NCBI GenBank assembly: GCA_963803155.1
Contig: CAWDMN010000033.1
Location: 124,001-188,000, forward strand
Source: CAWDMN01 sp963803155
Lineage (GTDB): Bacteria; Acidobacteriota; Terriglobia; Versatilivoradales; Versatilivoraceae
DNA: 64,000 bases
Direction of reading: 5' to 3'
In this document: positions 18,005-26,720 of the stretch, piece by piece
Numbering within the stretch: position 1 is the first letter of the stretch
Layout of the letters: each line of letters starts with the position of its first letter
Notes under the pieces: model-generated
The model's database searches: none
Seen by the model: the letters and a program-made list of their open reading frames with translations, nothing else
Told to the model about the DNA's origin: nothing
Translations under genes and position numbers: made by a program

Positions 18005-19264
18005 ATGGCAGAATCCTCACGTTCCAACTCAAGCGGTTGGGTAGTAGCTTTTTGCGGCATGGGCATCAATCTGATTCTGGGGACTCTTTATGCTTGGGGA
18101 GTTATGGGAAAAGCGCTCGCCGTCCAATGGCAATGGAGCAAAGCCCAAGCGGCGCTGCCCTTTGCCATCTCCACGGCTGCCTTTGCCTTGATGATGGTGT
18201 TTGCCGGACGGATGCAGGACAAGTTTGGCCCACGATGGGTGGCAATGGCCGGGGGCTGCATGTTTGGACTCGGACTGGCCAGCTCTTCATTGGCCCATTC
18301 CCCCTGGGTCATGATGATTACATTCGGGATTATCGGAGGCATCGGCTTGGGTCTGGCTTATTCGGCTACCACCCCAGCGGCCGTCAAGTGGTTTCCGGCC
18401 TCTCGCAAAGGGCTAATCACGGGGATCGTGGTGAGTGGCGTGGGTTTGGCAGCCGTCTTCATGTCCCCCCTGACACAGTTGCTGTTGGGAAGAACCAGCA
18501 TCTCTCAAACATTCCTGATCCTGGGCATTGGCGCCACTGTCATCATTGTCATTCTCGCCCAACAGCTGAACAATCCGCCAGCCGGGTATCAGCCAGCGGC
18601 TGCCGGTATGGCGGTGAAGGCAGCGGCCAAACCCGCACTGGCGGCAAGAATCGAAATGGACTGGCCGGCCATGCTGCGGACTCCACAGTTTTACCTCTTA
18701 TGGATAATGTATGTCTTAACCGCATCGGCGGGCCTGATGCTGATTTCCAATGTTCCCATCATTGCCAAAGAGCAGGCCGCCTGGGAGGCGGGTTTCATTC
18801 CCGTGATGATGCTTGCGGCATTCAACACCCTGGGCCGTTTTTTGAGCGGACCTCTTTCCGATCATATGGGGCGAAGCAATACCATGATGGCGGCTTTTCT
18901 GCTCCAGGCCATGAATATGTTTCTTTTTGCTCAATACCACAGTCCGCTGGCCATTTCCCTGGGGGCGGCTCTAACAGGGCTGTGCTACGGCGCAATTTTC
19001 ACGCTCATGCCCGCGGCCACCGCCGATTTTTACGGCTTGCGCCATCTGGGAGTGAATTACGGGTTCGTCTTTACAGGCTTTGGAGTGGCCGGGGTGCTGG
19101 GTTCCCTGTTGGGAGGGAGAATCCGCGACCTGTTTGGCTCTTACTCCATTGCTTATATCATCTGCGCGGCCATGTTGCTGGCAGCCACGGCCTTGGCCTT
19201 CACAATCCGGGCTCCACGTGCCTTAGTGCCGGAAGTGGAGACTGCTTCTACCCCGCAGTCTTGA
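18005..19264 (+). CDS. OFA-type major facilitator transporter
   Basis: 419 residues with about 12 hydrophobic segments. The opening GWVVAFCGMGINLILGTLYAWGV in two halves (GWVVAFCGMG, then LILGTLYAWG) and the loop RMQDKFGPRWVA are typical of the oxalate/formate antiporter family. VKWFPASRKGLITGIVVSG is the matching loop after TM4. OFA members exchange carboxylates such as oxalate and formate or take up other monocarboxylates; no oxalate-metabolising gene is next to it, so the substrate is open. AAGGAG precedes the ATG. Confidence 0.9.
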   Translation: MAESSRSNSSGWVVAFCGMGINLILGTLYAWGVMGKALAVQWQWSKAQAALPFAISTAAFALMMVFAGRMQDKFGPRWVAMAGGCMFGLGLASSSLAHSPWVMMITFGIIGGIGLGLAYSATTPAAVKWFPASRKGLITGIVVSGVGLAAVFMSPLTQLLLGRTSISQTFLILGIGATVIIVILAQQLNNPPAGYQPAAAGMAVKAAAKPALAARIEMDWPAMLRTPQFYLLWIMYVLTASAGLMLISNVPIIAKEQAAWEAGFIPVMMLAAFNTLGRFLSGPLSDHMGRSNTMMAAFLLQAMNMFLFAQYHSPLAISLGAALTGLCYGAIFTLMPAATADFYGLRHLGVNYGFVFTGFGVAGVLGSLLGGRIRDLFGSYSIAYIICAAMLLAATALAFTIRAPRALVPEVETASTPQS

Positions 19265-19847
19265 TATGAGCTGGCAATAAGCTCTCTTGCCAAAGGTATT
19301 CATATGGAGGCCAGGGGTGGATGGAAAAACTAAACCCAAATCCCTAAACTAAAACACTGTAGGGCCGAACTCCGCGAGGCGAAAGAGGCGTGGACTCCAT
19401 CGACCTCGCGGAGTTACGGTGATCACCCACTCAATCCTCCAAGCCACGCGACAATACTATCGGCCAATCCGGCGGCGTCAATTCCATTTCAGGCTTGGTT
19501 TGGAAGTGATTTTATTTCTCCACCTTTTGATTTCAGACCATAGACATTCCGGAAGGGCCCGGAAGCACTGGCCGGTTTGCTTCTCCCGTATGCTTGCGTT
19601 AAAAATACTCTTAAGCTGCAGTTATGATTAAAAGCTAATGGCCGGTTCTGTCAGGGGAAATGCCTCTCTATATTAAGATATTAAGGGCGCGTAAAGAAAT
19701 ATCCGTTTCGAAACTCCGTCCCGCGGATCAAGACAGGATGGTCATCCACTGCTTTTTTCTTAACAAGCATGTGGATTTGCGGGGAATATTCCATTTATTC
19801 AATACCAATGGATAAATGGGAGTCGGGATTTTGGGAGGTAGACTGCC
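19265..19847. other. 583-bp intergenic region with a REP-like hairpin
   Basis: A 12-bp perfect stem, AACTCCGCGAGG (19368-19379) with CCTCGCGGAGTT (19404-19415), lies 100 bp after the MFS gene. It starts with TGTAGGGC, recalling the TGTAGCGC closing arm of the element at 8195. No T-run follows. No gene was supported in the remainder; GGGAGG at about 19833 serves pntAA. Confidence 0.5.
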
Positions 19848-21017
19848 ATGAAAATTGCGGTCCCAAAGGAATCACTCTCGAACGAACATCGGGTGGCATT
19901 GGCTCCGGAAACGGGTAAAAAGCTGGTTCAGGCAGGGTATACTATTTCCATCGAGAGTGGAGCGGGAGTATCCGCCTTCTATTCGGATGCCGCCTATCTT
20001 GAAGCCGGTTGTGGCGTGGAAGAAGATCCGGCGGGAATGATTGGCTCCGCTGACATCGTGCTCAAAGTCAATCCTCCGATGGTCGATCCAGCCCAAAGAG
20101 ATGAGGTCCGCTGGATGCGGCCAGGGACGATCCTGCTGGCATCGCTTATGCCATTACGTCATCTCGAAGCGGTCCGGAGATTAGCGGCAGGCAAAATCAC
20201 CGCTTTTTCCACCGACGCCATTCCCAGAACAACGCGAGCTCAGGCCATGGATACACTCTCTTCGATGGCCAACATTTCTGGATATAAAGGTGTATTGCTC
20301 GCCGCTACAGAGTTCAGCAAATACTTTCCCATGTTCATGACCGCCGCCGGCACGGTTTTCCCCGCCAGAGTCTTTATCATTGGCGCCGCCGTGGCTGGAT
20401 TGCAGGCCATTGCCACGGCCAGGCGGCTTGGCGCCAATGTGCTGGCCACCGATGTGCGGCCCGAGGTGAAGGAACAGATCGAAAGTCTGGGCGCCAAGTA
20501 TGTAGGGGCGGAGCTTAAGGAAAGCGCTTCGGCTGGCGGAGGATATGCCAAGGAGCTTTCGGAAGAGGACAAGGTTCGACAGCGGGAGGTCCTTGCCGAG
20601 CAATGCGCGGCCGCCGACGTTGTGATCACCACCGCGCTCATCGGCGGGATATTCGCCCCAAGGCTGATCACTGCCGACATGGTCCGGCAAATGCGGCCCG
20701 GCTCCATTATTGTAGATCTGGGAGCTGACGGCGGCGGCAACTGTGAACTTTCCAAGCTGGGCGAAACCGTCGTGGAGAATGGCGTCAGGATCATGGCTCC
20801 CCTGAATCTTCCAGCCACGGTGCCAACACATGCCAGCCTGTTGTTCTCACGGAATCTGGCCGCATTCTTGACGGCTTTCACCAAGGACAAATCATTTCAG
20901 CTGGATCTTGCCGACGATATTCAAAAAGGCTGTCTCATTACTCACGGTGGAGAAGTCTTGCATCCGAGGACAAAAGAGGCTCTGCAAGCGGCTGATGCCG
21001 GCGCCCTTGGAAATTAA
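19848..21017 (+). CDS. pntAA: NAD(P) transhydrogenase subunit alpha, part 1
   Basis: 389 residues covering domain I, the NAD(H)-binding soluble part of proton-translocating transhydrogenase. Signatures: KIAVPKESLSNEHRVALAP at the start, STDAIPRTTRAQAMD, and the Rossmann segment FIIGAAVAGLQAIATARRLG. The RQVD-loop region is altered relative to alanine dehydrogenases, consistent with a PntA identity. It is followed by separate pntAB and pntB genes, the three-subunit arrangement found in many bacteria. The complex uses proton-motive force to reduce NADP+ with NADH. Confidence 0.95.
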   Translation: MKIAVPKESLSNEHRVALAPETGKKLVQAGYTISIESGAGVSAFYSDAAYLEAGCGVEEDPAGMIGSADIVLKVNPPMVDPAQRDEVRWMRPGTILLASLMPLRHLEAVRRLAAGKITAFSTDAIPRTTRAQAMDTLSSMANISGYKGVLLAATEFSKYFPMFMTAAGTVFPARVFIIGAAVAGLQAIATARRLGANVLATDVRPEVKEQIESLGAKYVGAELKESASAGGGYAKELSEEDKVRQREVLAEQCAAADVVITTALIGGIFAPRLITADMVRQMRPGSIIVDLGADGGGNCELSKLGETVVENGVRIMAPLNLPATVPTHASLLFSRNLAAFLTAFTKDKSFQLDLADDIQKGCLITHGGEVLHPRTKEALQAADAGALGN

Positions 21018-21077
21018 AAGATCATGAGCTGGATTCTTCCCACCCGGAATTGGCGGGTCATAGGAGAAAAAGAGAGT

Positions 21078-21560
21078 ATGGATATACAAAGGACCTCAAG
21101 GGCGATAGTTCAGCTGATGATTTTAGTATTGGCCTTAGGATTTCTTTGGGATTGTGGAGGGTCAACATCCTTGCTGGCTGCCCCGGCGGCGGCTCAACAA
21201 GCCGGGATCCCCACATCAGAATCGCGGGAATTACAAGATGTCTCGGGCGGCCAGGGAACGGCTGAGCGCCAATCCCTGGATTACTGGTCCATGCTCTTTG
21301 TCTTCATGCTCGCCACTTTCATCGGCATTGGAGTAATCCGCAGGGTCTCCCGATTATTACACACTCCGCTGATGTCGCTGACCAATGCCATTTCAGCCAT
21401 CGCGGTGGTGGGATCGATCATTGTCACTGGGTCTGAGCATCCCACCTATATTCGAATTCTGGGAGCCATTGCCTTGTTCGCCTCCATGACCAACATTGTG
21501 AGCGGATTTTTAATTACCGACCGCATGCTCAAGATGTTCAAGGGAGGGGGAGGACGATGA
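21078..21560 (+). CDS. pntAB: NAD(P) transhydrogenase subunit alpha, part 2 (membrane), N-terminally extended
   Basis: 160 residues from the ATG at 21078, which has TAGGAG in front; an upstream in-frame ATG at 21024 is unsupported. The C-terminal 95 residues are the normal three-helix PntAB (MLFVFMLATFIGIGVI, PLMSLTNAISAIAVVGSI, IALFASMTNIVSGF). Before it is an unusual extension: a hydrophobic, signal-like segment (VQLMILVLALGFLW) and a 40-residue Gln/Ser/Gly-rich stretch. Many PntAB proteins are only about 100 residues. The extension may be a cleaved signal peptide or an extra helix. It overlaps pntB by 4 bp. Confidence 0.9.
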   Translation: MDIQRTSRAIVQLMILVLALGFLWDCGGSTSLLAAPAAAQQAGIPTSESRELQDVSGGQGTAERQSLDYWSMLFVFMLATFIGIGVIRRVSRLLHTPLMSLTNAISAIAVVGSIIVTGSEHPTYIRILGAIALFASMTNIVSGFLITDRMLKMFKGGGGR

Positions 21561-22969
21561 TGTATGCGCTGACCCAACTCTCCTACGTTACGGCCACGGG
21601 GCTCTTCATCCTGGCTCTTCACTGGATGAATGACCCCAAGACCGCCCGTCGTGGCGTTTATGCCGGCGTGGGCGCCATGCTGATCGCCATACTCGCCACC
21701 TGGGCACAGCCTGGAATAATTGTCCACCACCTCTGGATTGTGCTGGCCATCGCCGCCGGTTTCCTGGTTGGCTGGCCGTTATCCCGGGTGCCTTTGACGG
21801 CAGTGCCTCAACGAACGGCCCTATCGCATGCCTTCGGCGGGCTCGCGGCCGGCCTAGTGGGCACCGCGGAATTCTTCCTTTGGTTGAACGAAGCGCAGGC
21901 CAACCTTACCCCTTTCCGGATGACGGCCATCATTGCCGAAATCATTCTCGGCTACCTCACCTTCACGGGAAGTCTGATGGCCGCGGGAAAACTGCAGGAG
22001 ATCAAGTGGGTCCCCCAACGCCCCGTCACTTACCCTCTGCAAAACATCATCAACATTGGCTTGCTTCTGCTGGCCTTCATATTTGGTGTGGCGCTGGTCC
22101 TGCATCCCACGGCTGCCTGGTCAGGTCCGCTCTTCCTGGTTATCATCGCGCTAGCTCTCCTCTTTGGCGTCCTTCTTATCATTCCGATCGGAGGGGCGGA
22201 CATGCCCACGGTAATCTCGATTTTGAACTCCTACGCAGGGTTGTCAGCGGTGGCGATGGGATTCGTCCTGGACAACAAACTGCTGATCACGGCTGGCGCC
22301 CTGGATGGTTCCAGCGGATTGATTCTCTCTATCATCATGTGCCGGGCCATGAATCGATCTTTTATCAATGTGCTGTTTGGCGCTTTCGGCCAGGTGGCCG
22401 CAGTCAAAACCACAGGGGAACAGAAAGTTTACAAGACTGAGACAATTGAAGGCGCTGCTCAGCTTCTCGAACAAGCGAACCTGGTCGTGATTGTTCCTGG
22501 GTATGGCATGGCTGTGGCTCAGGCTCAGCATAAAGTCCGCGAACTTTACGACCAGCTGAACAAACGCGGCATCACCACCAAGTTCGCCATACACCCGGTG
22601 GCGGGTCGGATGCCCGGGCACATGAATGTGCTGTTGGCCGAGGCGGACATCCCCTATACCGACCTGGTGGAGATGGATGAGATTAATTCCGACATGCCAC
22701 AATGCGATGTTGCCCTGGTTCTGGGGGCCAATGACGTTGTGAATCCCGCGGCTCGATACGATAAAACCAGCCCCATTTACGGCATGCCCATCATCGACGC
22801 CGATAAGGCCCGGACCGTTTTTGCCGTCAAGCGCAGCAAGAATCCAGGCTTCGCCGGCATCGACAATGAGTTGTATTTCTCCGACAAGACTTGGATGTTA
22901 TTTGGGGATGCCAAGGCGGTGGTGGGAGATCTGGTTAAACAGCTTTCGAGCGGAAGTGGCATGCATTAA
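21557..22969 (+). CDS. pntB: NAD(P) transhydrogenase subunit beta
   Basis: 470 residues, full length. About nine membrane segments (domain II) are followed by the NADP(H)-binding domain III, with VIVPGYGMAVAQAQ, HPVAGRMPGHMNVLLAEA, DVALVLGANDVVNPAA and a closing KRSKNPGFAGIDNELYF. It starts inside the pntAB stop codon at tandem ATGs. Together with the two upstream genes it makes a complete transhydrogenase for NADPH supply. Confidence 0.97.
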   Translation: MMYALTQLSYVTATGLFILALHWMNDPKTARRGVYAGVGAMLIAILATWAQPGIIVHHLWIVLAIAAGFLVGWPLSRVPLTAVPQRTALSHAFGGLAAGLVGTAEFFLWLNEAQANLTPFRMTAIIAEIILGYLTFTGSLMAAGKLQEIKWVPQRPVTYPLQNIINIGLLLLAFIFGVALVLHPTAAWSGPLFLVIIALALLFGVLLIIPIGGADMPTVISILNSYAGLSAVAMGFVLDNKLLITAGALDGSSGLILSIIMCRAMNRSFINVLFGAFGQVAAVKTTGEQKVYKTETIEGAAQLLEQANLVVIVPGYGMAVAQAQHKVRELYDQLNKRGITTKFAIHPVAGRMPGHMNVLLAEADIPYTDLVEMDEINSDMPQCDVALVLGANDVVNPAARYDKTSPIYGMPIIDADKARTVFAVKRSKNPGFAGIDNELYFSDKTWMLFGDAKAVVGDLVKQLSSGSGMH

Positions 22970-23072
22970 ATCGCGATTCTGCTTTAAGCGAGGCTGGAGG
23001 AACACCGGATGGCGTAAACAGCGCGGCCGCTGGTGGTCCTGAGCGGTAGATGTAATGAAAGGGGGAATAACG

Positions 23073-23669
23073 ATGCGCCTTTCCACAATAGAGCTGGCTC
23101 CCCGGCTCTGGCCACAAATCGAAGTACTTTTCGGCAAAAGGGGGGCGTGCGGGGGATGTTGGTGTCAGGCGTGGCGCATCGAGAAGGGCGAGGATTGGAA
23201 GGATGTAAAGGGCGCGGTAGCAAAAGAAAGATTGCGCAAAGGAATACTCAACGGCACTACCCAGGGCATCCTTGCATTGGATGGCGAGATCCCCATTGGT
23301 TGGTGTACCTTTGGCCCCAGAGATTCGTTTCCTCGCTTGAATCGCGCTCGCACCCTTAAGTGCACCGACTCGTCACGGGTTTGGTCGCTGCCTTGTTTCT
23401 TTGTGCTCCGGGGTTACAGGGGGAAGGGTGTAGCCAAGGCGATGCTCAAGCATGCTCTTGAAGCCATGAGGGAAAAGGGAGTAGAAATCGCGGAAGGCTA
23501 TCCATCGAAGCCCAACAAAGATGGCCAATACATTGCGGCCTTTTCTTGGACTGGCACCATTTCCCTATTTGAGAAGGCAGGTTTCACAACTGTGGGCAAC
23601 GCTGAGGGAAGCAAAAGGAGAGTCATAAAGCAGGTCAATCCCTTAGCCACAGGCAAAGGGAACGACTAG
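23073..23669 (+). CDS. GNAT-family N-acetyltransferase
   Basis: 198 residues from the ATG at 23073, preceded by AAAGGGGG; the frame also has an ATG at 23055 that contains this ribosome site. The acetyl-CoA binding signature is FFVLRGYRGKGVAKAML, followed by the usual FEKAGFTTVG end. An N-terminal Cys-rich patch (CGGCWCQAW) is found in one subgroup of uncharacterised GNAT proteins. The substrate is unknown. It is 103 bp after pntB and may be read through from it. Confidence 0.88.
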   Translation: MRLSTIELAPRLWPQIEVLFGKRGACGGCWCQAWRIEKGEDWKDVKGAVAKERLRKGILNGTTQGILALDGEIPIGWCTFGPRDSFPRLNRARTLKCTDSSRVWSLPCFFVLRGYRGKGVAKAMLKHALEAMREKGVEIAEGYPSKPNKDGQYIAAFSWTGTISLFEKAGFTTVGNAEGSKRRVIKQVNPLATGKGND

Positions 23670-24521
23670 AACATGTCTGACCTTAGCGACCAGTTTTGAG
23701 CCGACAGCGTTTCGCGGCTAGGGCGACAGGTCGGGCTGCCAATATCTAGGGTTGTCGCTTTACGATTGAGCAAGGTAATCTTGTTTTTTGGGGTCAAGCC
23801 TTTATTAGTTAAAATAGGGAAAGGATTGCGGGATTTTTTTGGAGCGCCATGTCGAGTTTGTTTTTTATCGCTCATCCAAAGCCTCTAAGACACTGGCTCG
23901 CGCGGAAACCTCATCGCGGCCCCAGTTGTTGCCCACTGCCGCTTAGCTTGTCCCGGCCTGCCCGGTCAACAGCTTCAGCACAGACCGGCGCAATGAGGCG
24001 TTTTTTTCAACCACTTATCCTTAAGCAGAAATGGTGGCACTTTTCATTCAATCAACTATAAGATGTGTAATCCGAATTACCCCCCCGAATTACTCCCCGT
24101 GTACAGCCCTCTTTAAAATCCATGAAGGATTCTTCGGGAAGACACATCGGCAGATCAGCGTTTTAGGCTCCCACTGACCAAGAATTGGCGCTCTATCGAA
24201 AATGCTACTCTCTTCGCGTTGACCAATCCATCCACTCACCTATTGGGCCGCCAAATGCCGCAGTGTGATCACAAAGATCGTTTTGGTTCTTACTTTTTCT
24301 GCCACTGTGAGCACCAGTAAAAAAAACATTGGTTGTATTCTCTTGGGATTTTTGTCGACTTATCTCTTTTTGGAAGAAGGTTATTGTGAGATATAAACAA
24401 TAATATATGATAAAATAAATAAATATATAAAATAATTAATGATATAATCACATAATTCCGATAATGCTCTCCCAGAGACTGCTTCACCCACCAGAGGTGG
24501 TTGAAAGGAGAAAAGAATCCA
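23670..24521. other. 852-bp intergenic region with AT-rich tract
   Basis: No gene supported. Positions 24386-24462 are almost pure A/T on a mid-50s GC background and lie directly upstream of the outer-membrane protein gene. This is probably its promoter or UP-element region; a TTGTGA with ATGATA 17 bp later (about 24385-24413) is a weak sigma-70-like candidate. Confidence 0.4.
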
Positions 24522-25655
24522 ATGAAACTAAAATTAAGGTTTTGCTATGTTCTTTCGGCTATTTGCTTATTTGCCACTTTTGGTTATGGGCAAATTAAAG
24601 CTAATGCTTTGGTACCCGCACCCCCAAAGAAGGCTCCCACTTTCGCTGACAAAGTAGATCGCTGGTTTGATGCTCAACAAATCCAATTGAGCACACGCTA
24701 CCGGGTAATCGAAACCAGTAAAGATGTCATCTCCAACAATCAATGGCAACACAAAGAGAGCTTTAAGTTTCGTTTTAAATTGGACCCTAAGGCCAATTAC
24801 ACGGTGAATGTGGGGATATTCAGCGGTAATAGTTTTACCGGCAGTTGGAATACCACCGGGGTCGGCACTGGAAATTTTGTTTCCAATCTTTACCTCAAGC
24901 AGTTTTACTTTGAAGCCAAGCCATATAAAGGAATAGAGGGGCAATACGGCAGTCTTTACATCAACCGCGGAGAGGGGACAGAAGCGGTTTCCTATGACAA
25001 TGATGGCTATATCACTGGTGAACGGCTCAGCTTGAAACGACCCAAGCAACTGTTTTTTGACGAAATCTCCGCTACCTATGGCCGTTTGGGCGATATTAAA
25101 GTGCCAGGATTTTTTAACCGATATCAAAGCCTGGGATTCTCACAGTGCATTTATCATCAATTCCTGGTCGACAAAAAAATCGGCAGCCGATTGGGAGTCT
25201 CCGCCGACTACATTTATCATGCTGGAGCTCGAACGCTGCGGCAGGCAATCAAAGTCAAAACCAAGGAATTGCATTTCGTAGATTCTTTGCTTTTCGAGAA
25301 TTATGAGCGGACGAATTGGAATTCCGCCTATGGTTTCAACATCAATGGAGAAAAAGCGTTAAATAAACGGCTGACCATTACCCCTGGCATCGCGAGTGTC
25401 GACAGGTTCTACGGGACATTTAAAACCTACGGCGCACTCAACGGGGATTTCTACGCGACTGGCAACCGTGTCTATGTGCAGGCGACCATAAATCTTACTT
25501 CCGAATTCTCGATCGCAAGCCAAGTCACGCAAGCTTTCCACAATGACTATACCATTGCCAATCGGACGCGGTTCGATTTGGCTTTGAATTACAACATGTT
25601 GAAGACCTTACAGAAGGCGGGGTTGTTAAAGGCTCCCGCAAAAAGCAAAAATTAA
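24522..25655 (+). CDS. Outer-membrane beta-barrel protein (porin-like)
   Basis: 377 residues from the ATG at 24522, 11 nt after AAGGAG. A signal peptide (KLKLRFCYVLSAICLFATF, cleavage near YGQIK) precedes a chain rich in alternating polar/hydrophobic strands with frequent Tyr and Asn, such as ANYTVNVGIFSGNSFTG and RVYVQATINLTSEF. This pattern fits a 12-16-stranded barrel. No close family is recognised by eye. It ends LLKAPAKSKN, not with the aromatic last residue common in proteobacterial porins. Substrate unknown. Confidence 0.7.
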   Translation: MKLKLRFCYVLSAICLFATFGYGQIKANALVPAPPKKAPTFADKVDRWFDAQQIQLSTRYRVIETSKDVISNNQWQHKESFKFRFKLDPKANYTVNVGIFSGNSFTGSWNTTGVGTGNFVSNLYLKQFYFEAKPYKGIEGQYGSLYINRGEGTEAVSYDNDGYITGERLSLKRPKQLFFDEISATYGRLGDIKVPGFFNRYQSLGFSQCIYHQFLVDKKIGSRLGVSADYIYHAGARTLRQAIKVKTKELHFVDSLLFENYERTNWNSAYGFNINGEKALNKRLTITPGIASVDRFYGTFKTYGALNGDFYATGNRVYVQATINLTSEFSIASQVTQAFHNDYTIANRTRFDLALNYNMLKTLQKAGLLKAPAKSKN

Positions 25656-26100
25656 GGGAGTTCCCCTGGCCATTTTTGTAGTTAAAGCATAATGGAGAGG
25701 TAATCCTCCCCACAATAATCTGATCAGGTTTGGATCGTCTTCAAGTTTGGAAGGGCCATTATTCTCAATTGCCTTGATTGGATTGGGGACATGGATCAAA
25801 TCCTTATTTTGAAAGCCGCGGCAGCTTAACCATTGGGATTTGCTTTTGAGATGTATGCCAAAATAAAACATGATCGCTAATTTACTGGGGACTGGGATCC
25901 TGAAGGATCAGGGATGAGCTTGGGCAATTACCGAGTCCCTGAATGGATGGCTTAAAGCTGGCCGCTCTTAACACGGAGACCGGTTGGTTCTGACAATAAT
26001 CACGATTTCATAATTATGGAACTCCCGCTTGAGAGGGTGCATTTGCATCGAATTCAAACGGGGATACCAAGTCACAATTAATCCAAAAAGGAGATGTACT
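25656..26100. other. 445-bp intergenic region
   Basis: Nothing recognised apart from the AAAAAGGAG ribosome site at about 26086 for the next gene. No T-run hairpin follows the outer-membrane protein gene. Confidence 0.4.
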
Positions 26101-26559
26101 ATGAAGAGACTGCTAGCTGCAGGTTTGACGTTGATGTTCCTCCTGGTAACTTTGCCGATGATCTTTGCCGCGGACAAGGGCACGCCGGCTGAAGCTGAAG
26201 CCATGGTCAAAAAGGCCGTGGCCCTTTACAAAGCAAGCGGGAGAGCGGCAGCCTTTGCCGAGTTCAGCAATCCTAAGGGAAAATTCGTGGATCGCGATCT
26301 TTATATTCTTGTTTACGATCTCAACGGCAAGTGCCTAGCCCATGGCGCCAATCAGAAGATGATTGGTTTGGATCTTCTGGAAATGAAAGATCCTGATGGG
26401 AAGGCTTATGTGAAAGAAAGGGTCGAAATTGCCAAAACCAAAGGGAAAGGTTGGCAGGAATATAAATTTACCAATCCCGTAACCAAGAAGATAGAACCCA
26501 AAACGGCATATCTCGAAAAAGTAGACGACGTTATCATTGGCTGTGGCGCTTATAAATAA
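26101..26559 (+). CDS. Secreted single-Cache domain protein
   Basis: 152 residues. The ATG at 26101 follows AAAAAGGAG and starts a clean signal peptide (cleavage near IFAADKG). The rest is one small Cache-type ligand-binding domain: a long helix (EAMVKKAVALYKASG), then LYILVYDLNGKCLAHGAN, IGLDLLEMKDPDGKAYV and a final YLEKVDDVIIGCGAY strand. Cache domains bind small organic ligands outside the cell. The gene lies 161 bp upstream of a chemoreceptor that has no Cache domain of its own, so it may be a soluble ligand-binding partner; that is inference. Confidence 0.88.
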   Translation: MKRLLAAGLTLMFLLVTLPMIFAADKGTPAEAEAMVKKAVALYKASGRAAAFAEFSNPKGKFVDRDLYILVYDLNGKCLAHGANQKMIGLDLLEMKDPDGKAYVKERVEIAKTKGKGWQEYKFTNPVTKKIEPKTAYLEKVDDVIIGCGAYK

Positions 26560-26621
26560 TCGAAACAAATTCGTTGCAGGGTGGCTTGAAGCTCAGGAAG
26601 CCGCCCTGCGAACTGTTTCGA
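26560..26621 (+). promoter_or_regulatory. Long hairpin between Cache gene and chemoreceptor gene
   Basis: Outer arms TCGAAACA (26560-26567) and TGTTTCGA (26614-26621) enclose a 12-bp inner stem (26576-26587 with 26598-26609, one wobble pair). It begins directly after the stop codon and has no T-run. It could be a partial terminator, an mRNA-stability element or a processing site setting the ratio of the two products. Confidence 0.55.
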
Positions 26622-26720
26622 CACAATTTGGGTGGGCCGAATTTATCCCGGCTGAGCTTTTCCTAGAGATATAGGCATACTCCCATCATTCTGTTCTTTT
26701 TCCGACTGGAAGGATAAAAA

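Noticed and set aside
17944..19269. Plus-strand open frame of 441 codons overlapping the MFS transporter
   Set aside because: Different frame over the same DNA; its product is His/Gly/Ser-rich with no membrane segments, whereas the other frame gives a clear 12-helix transporter with a ribosome site.
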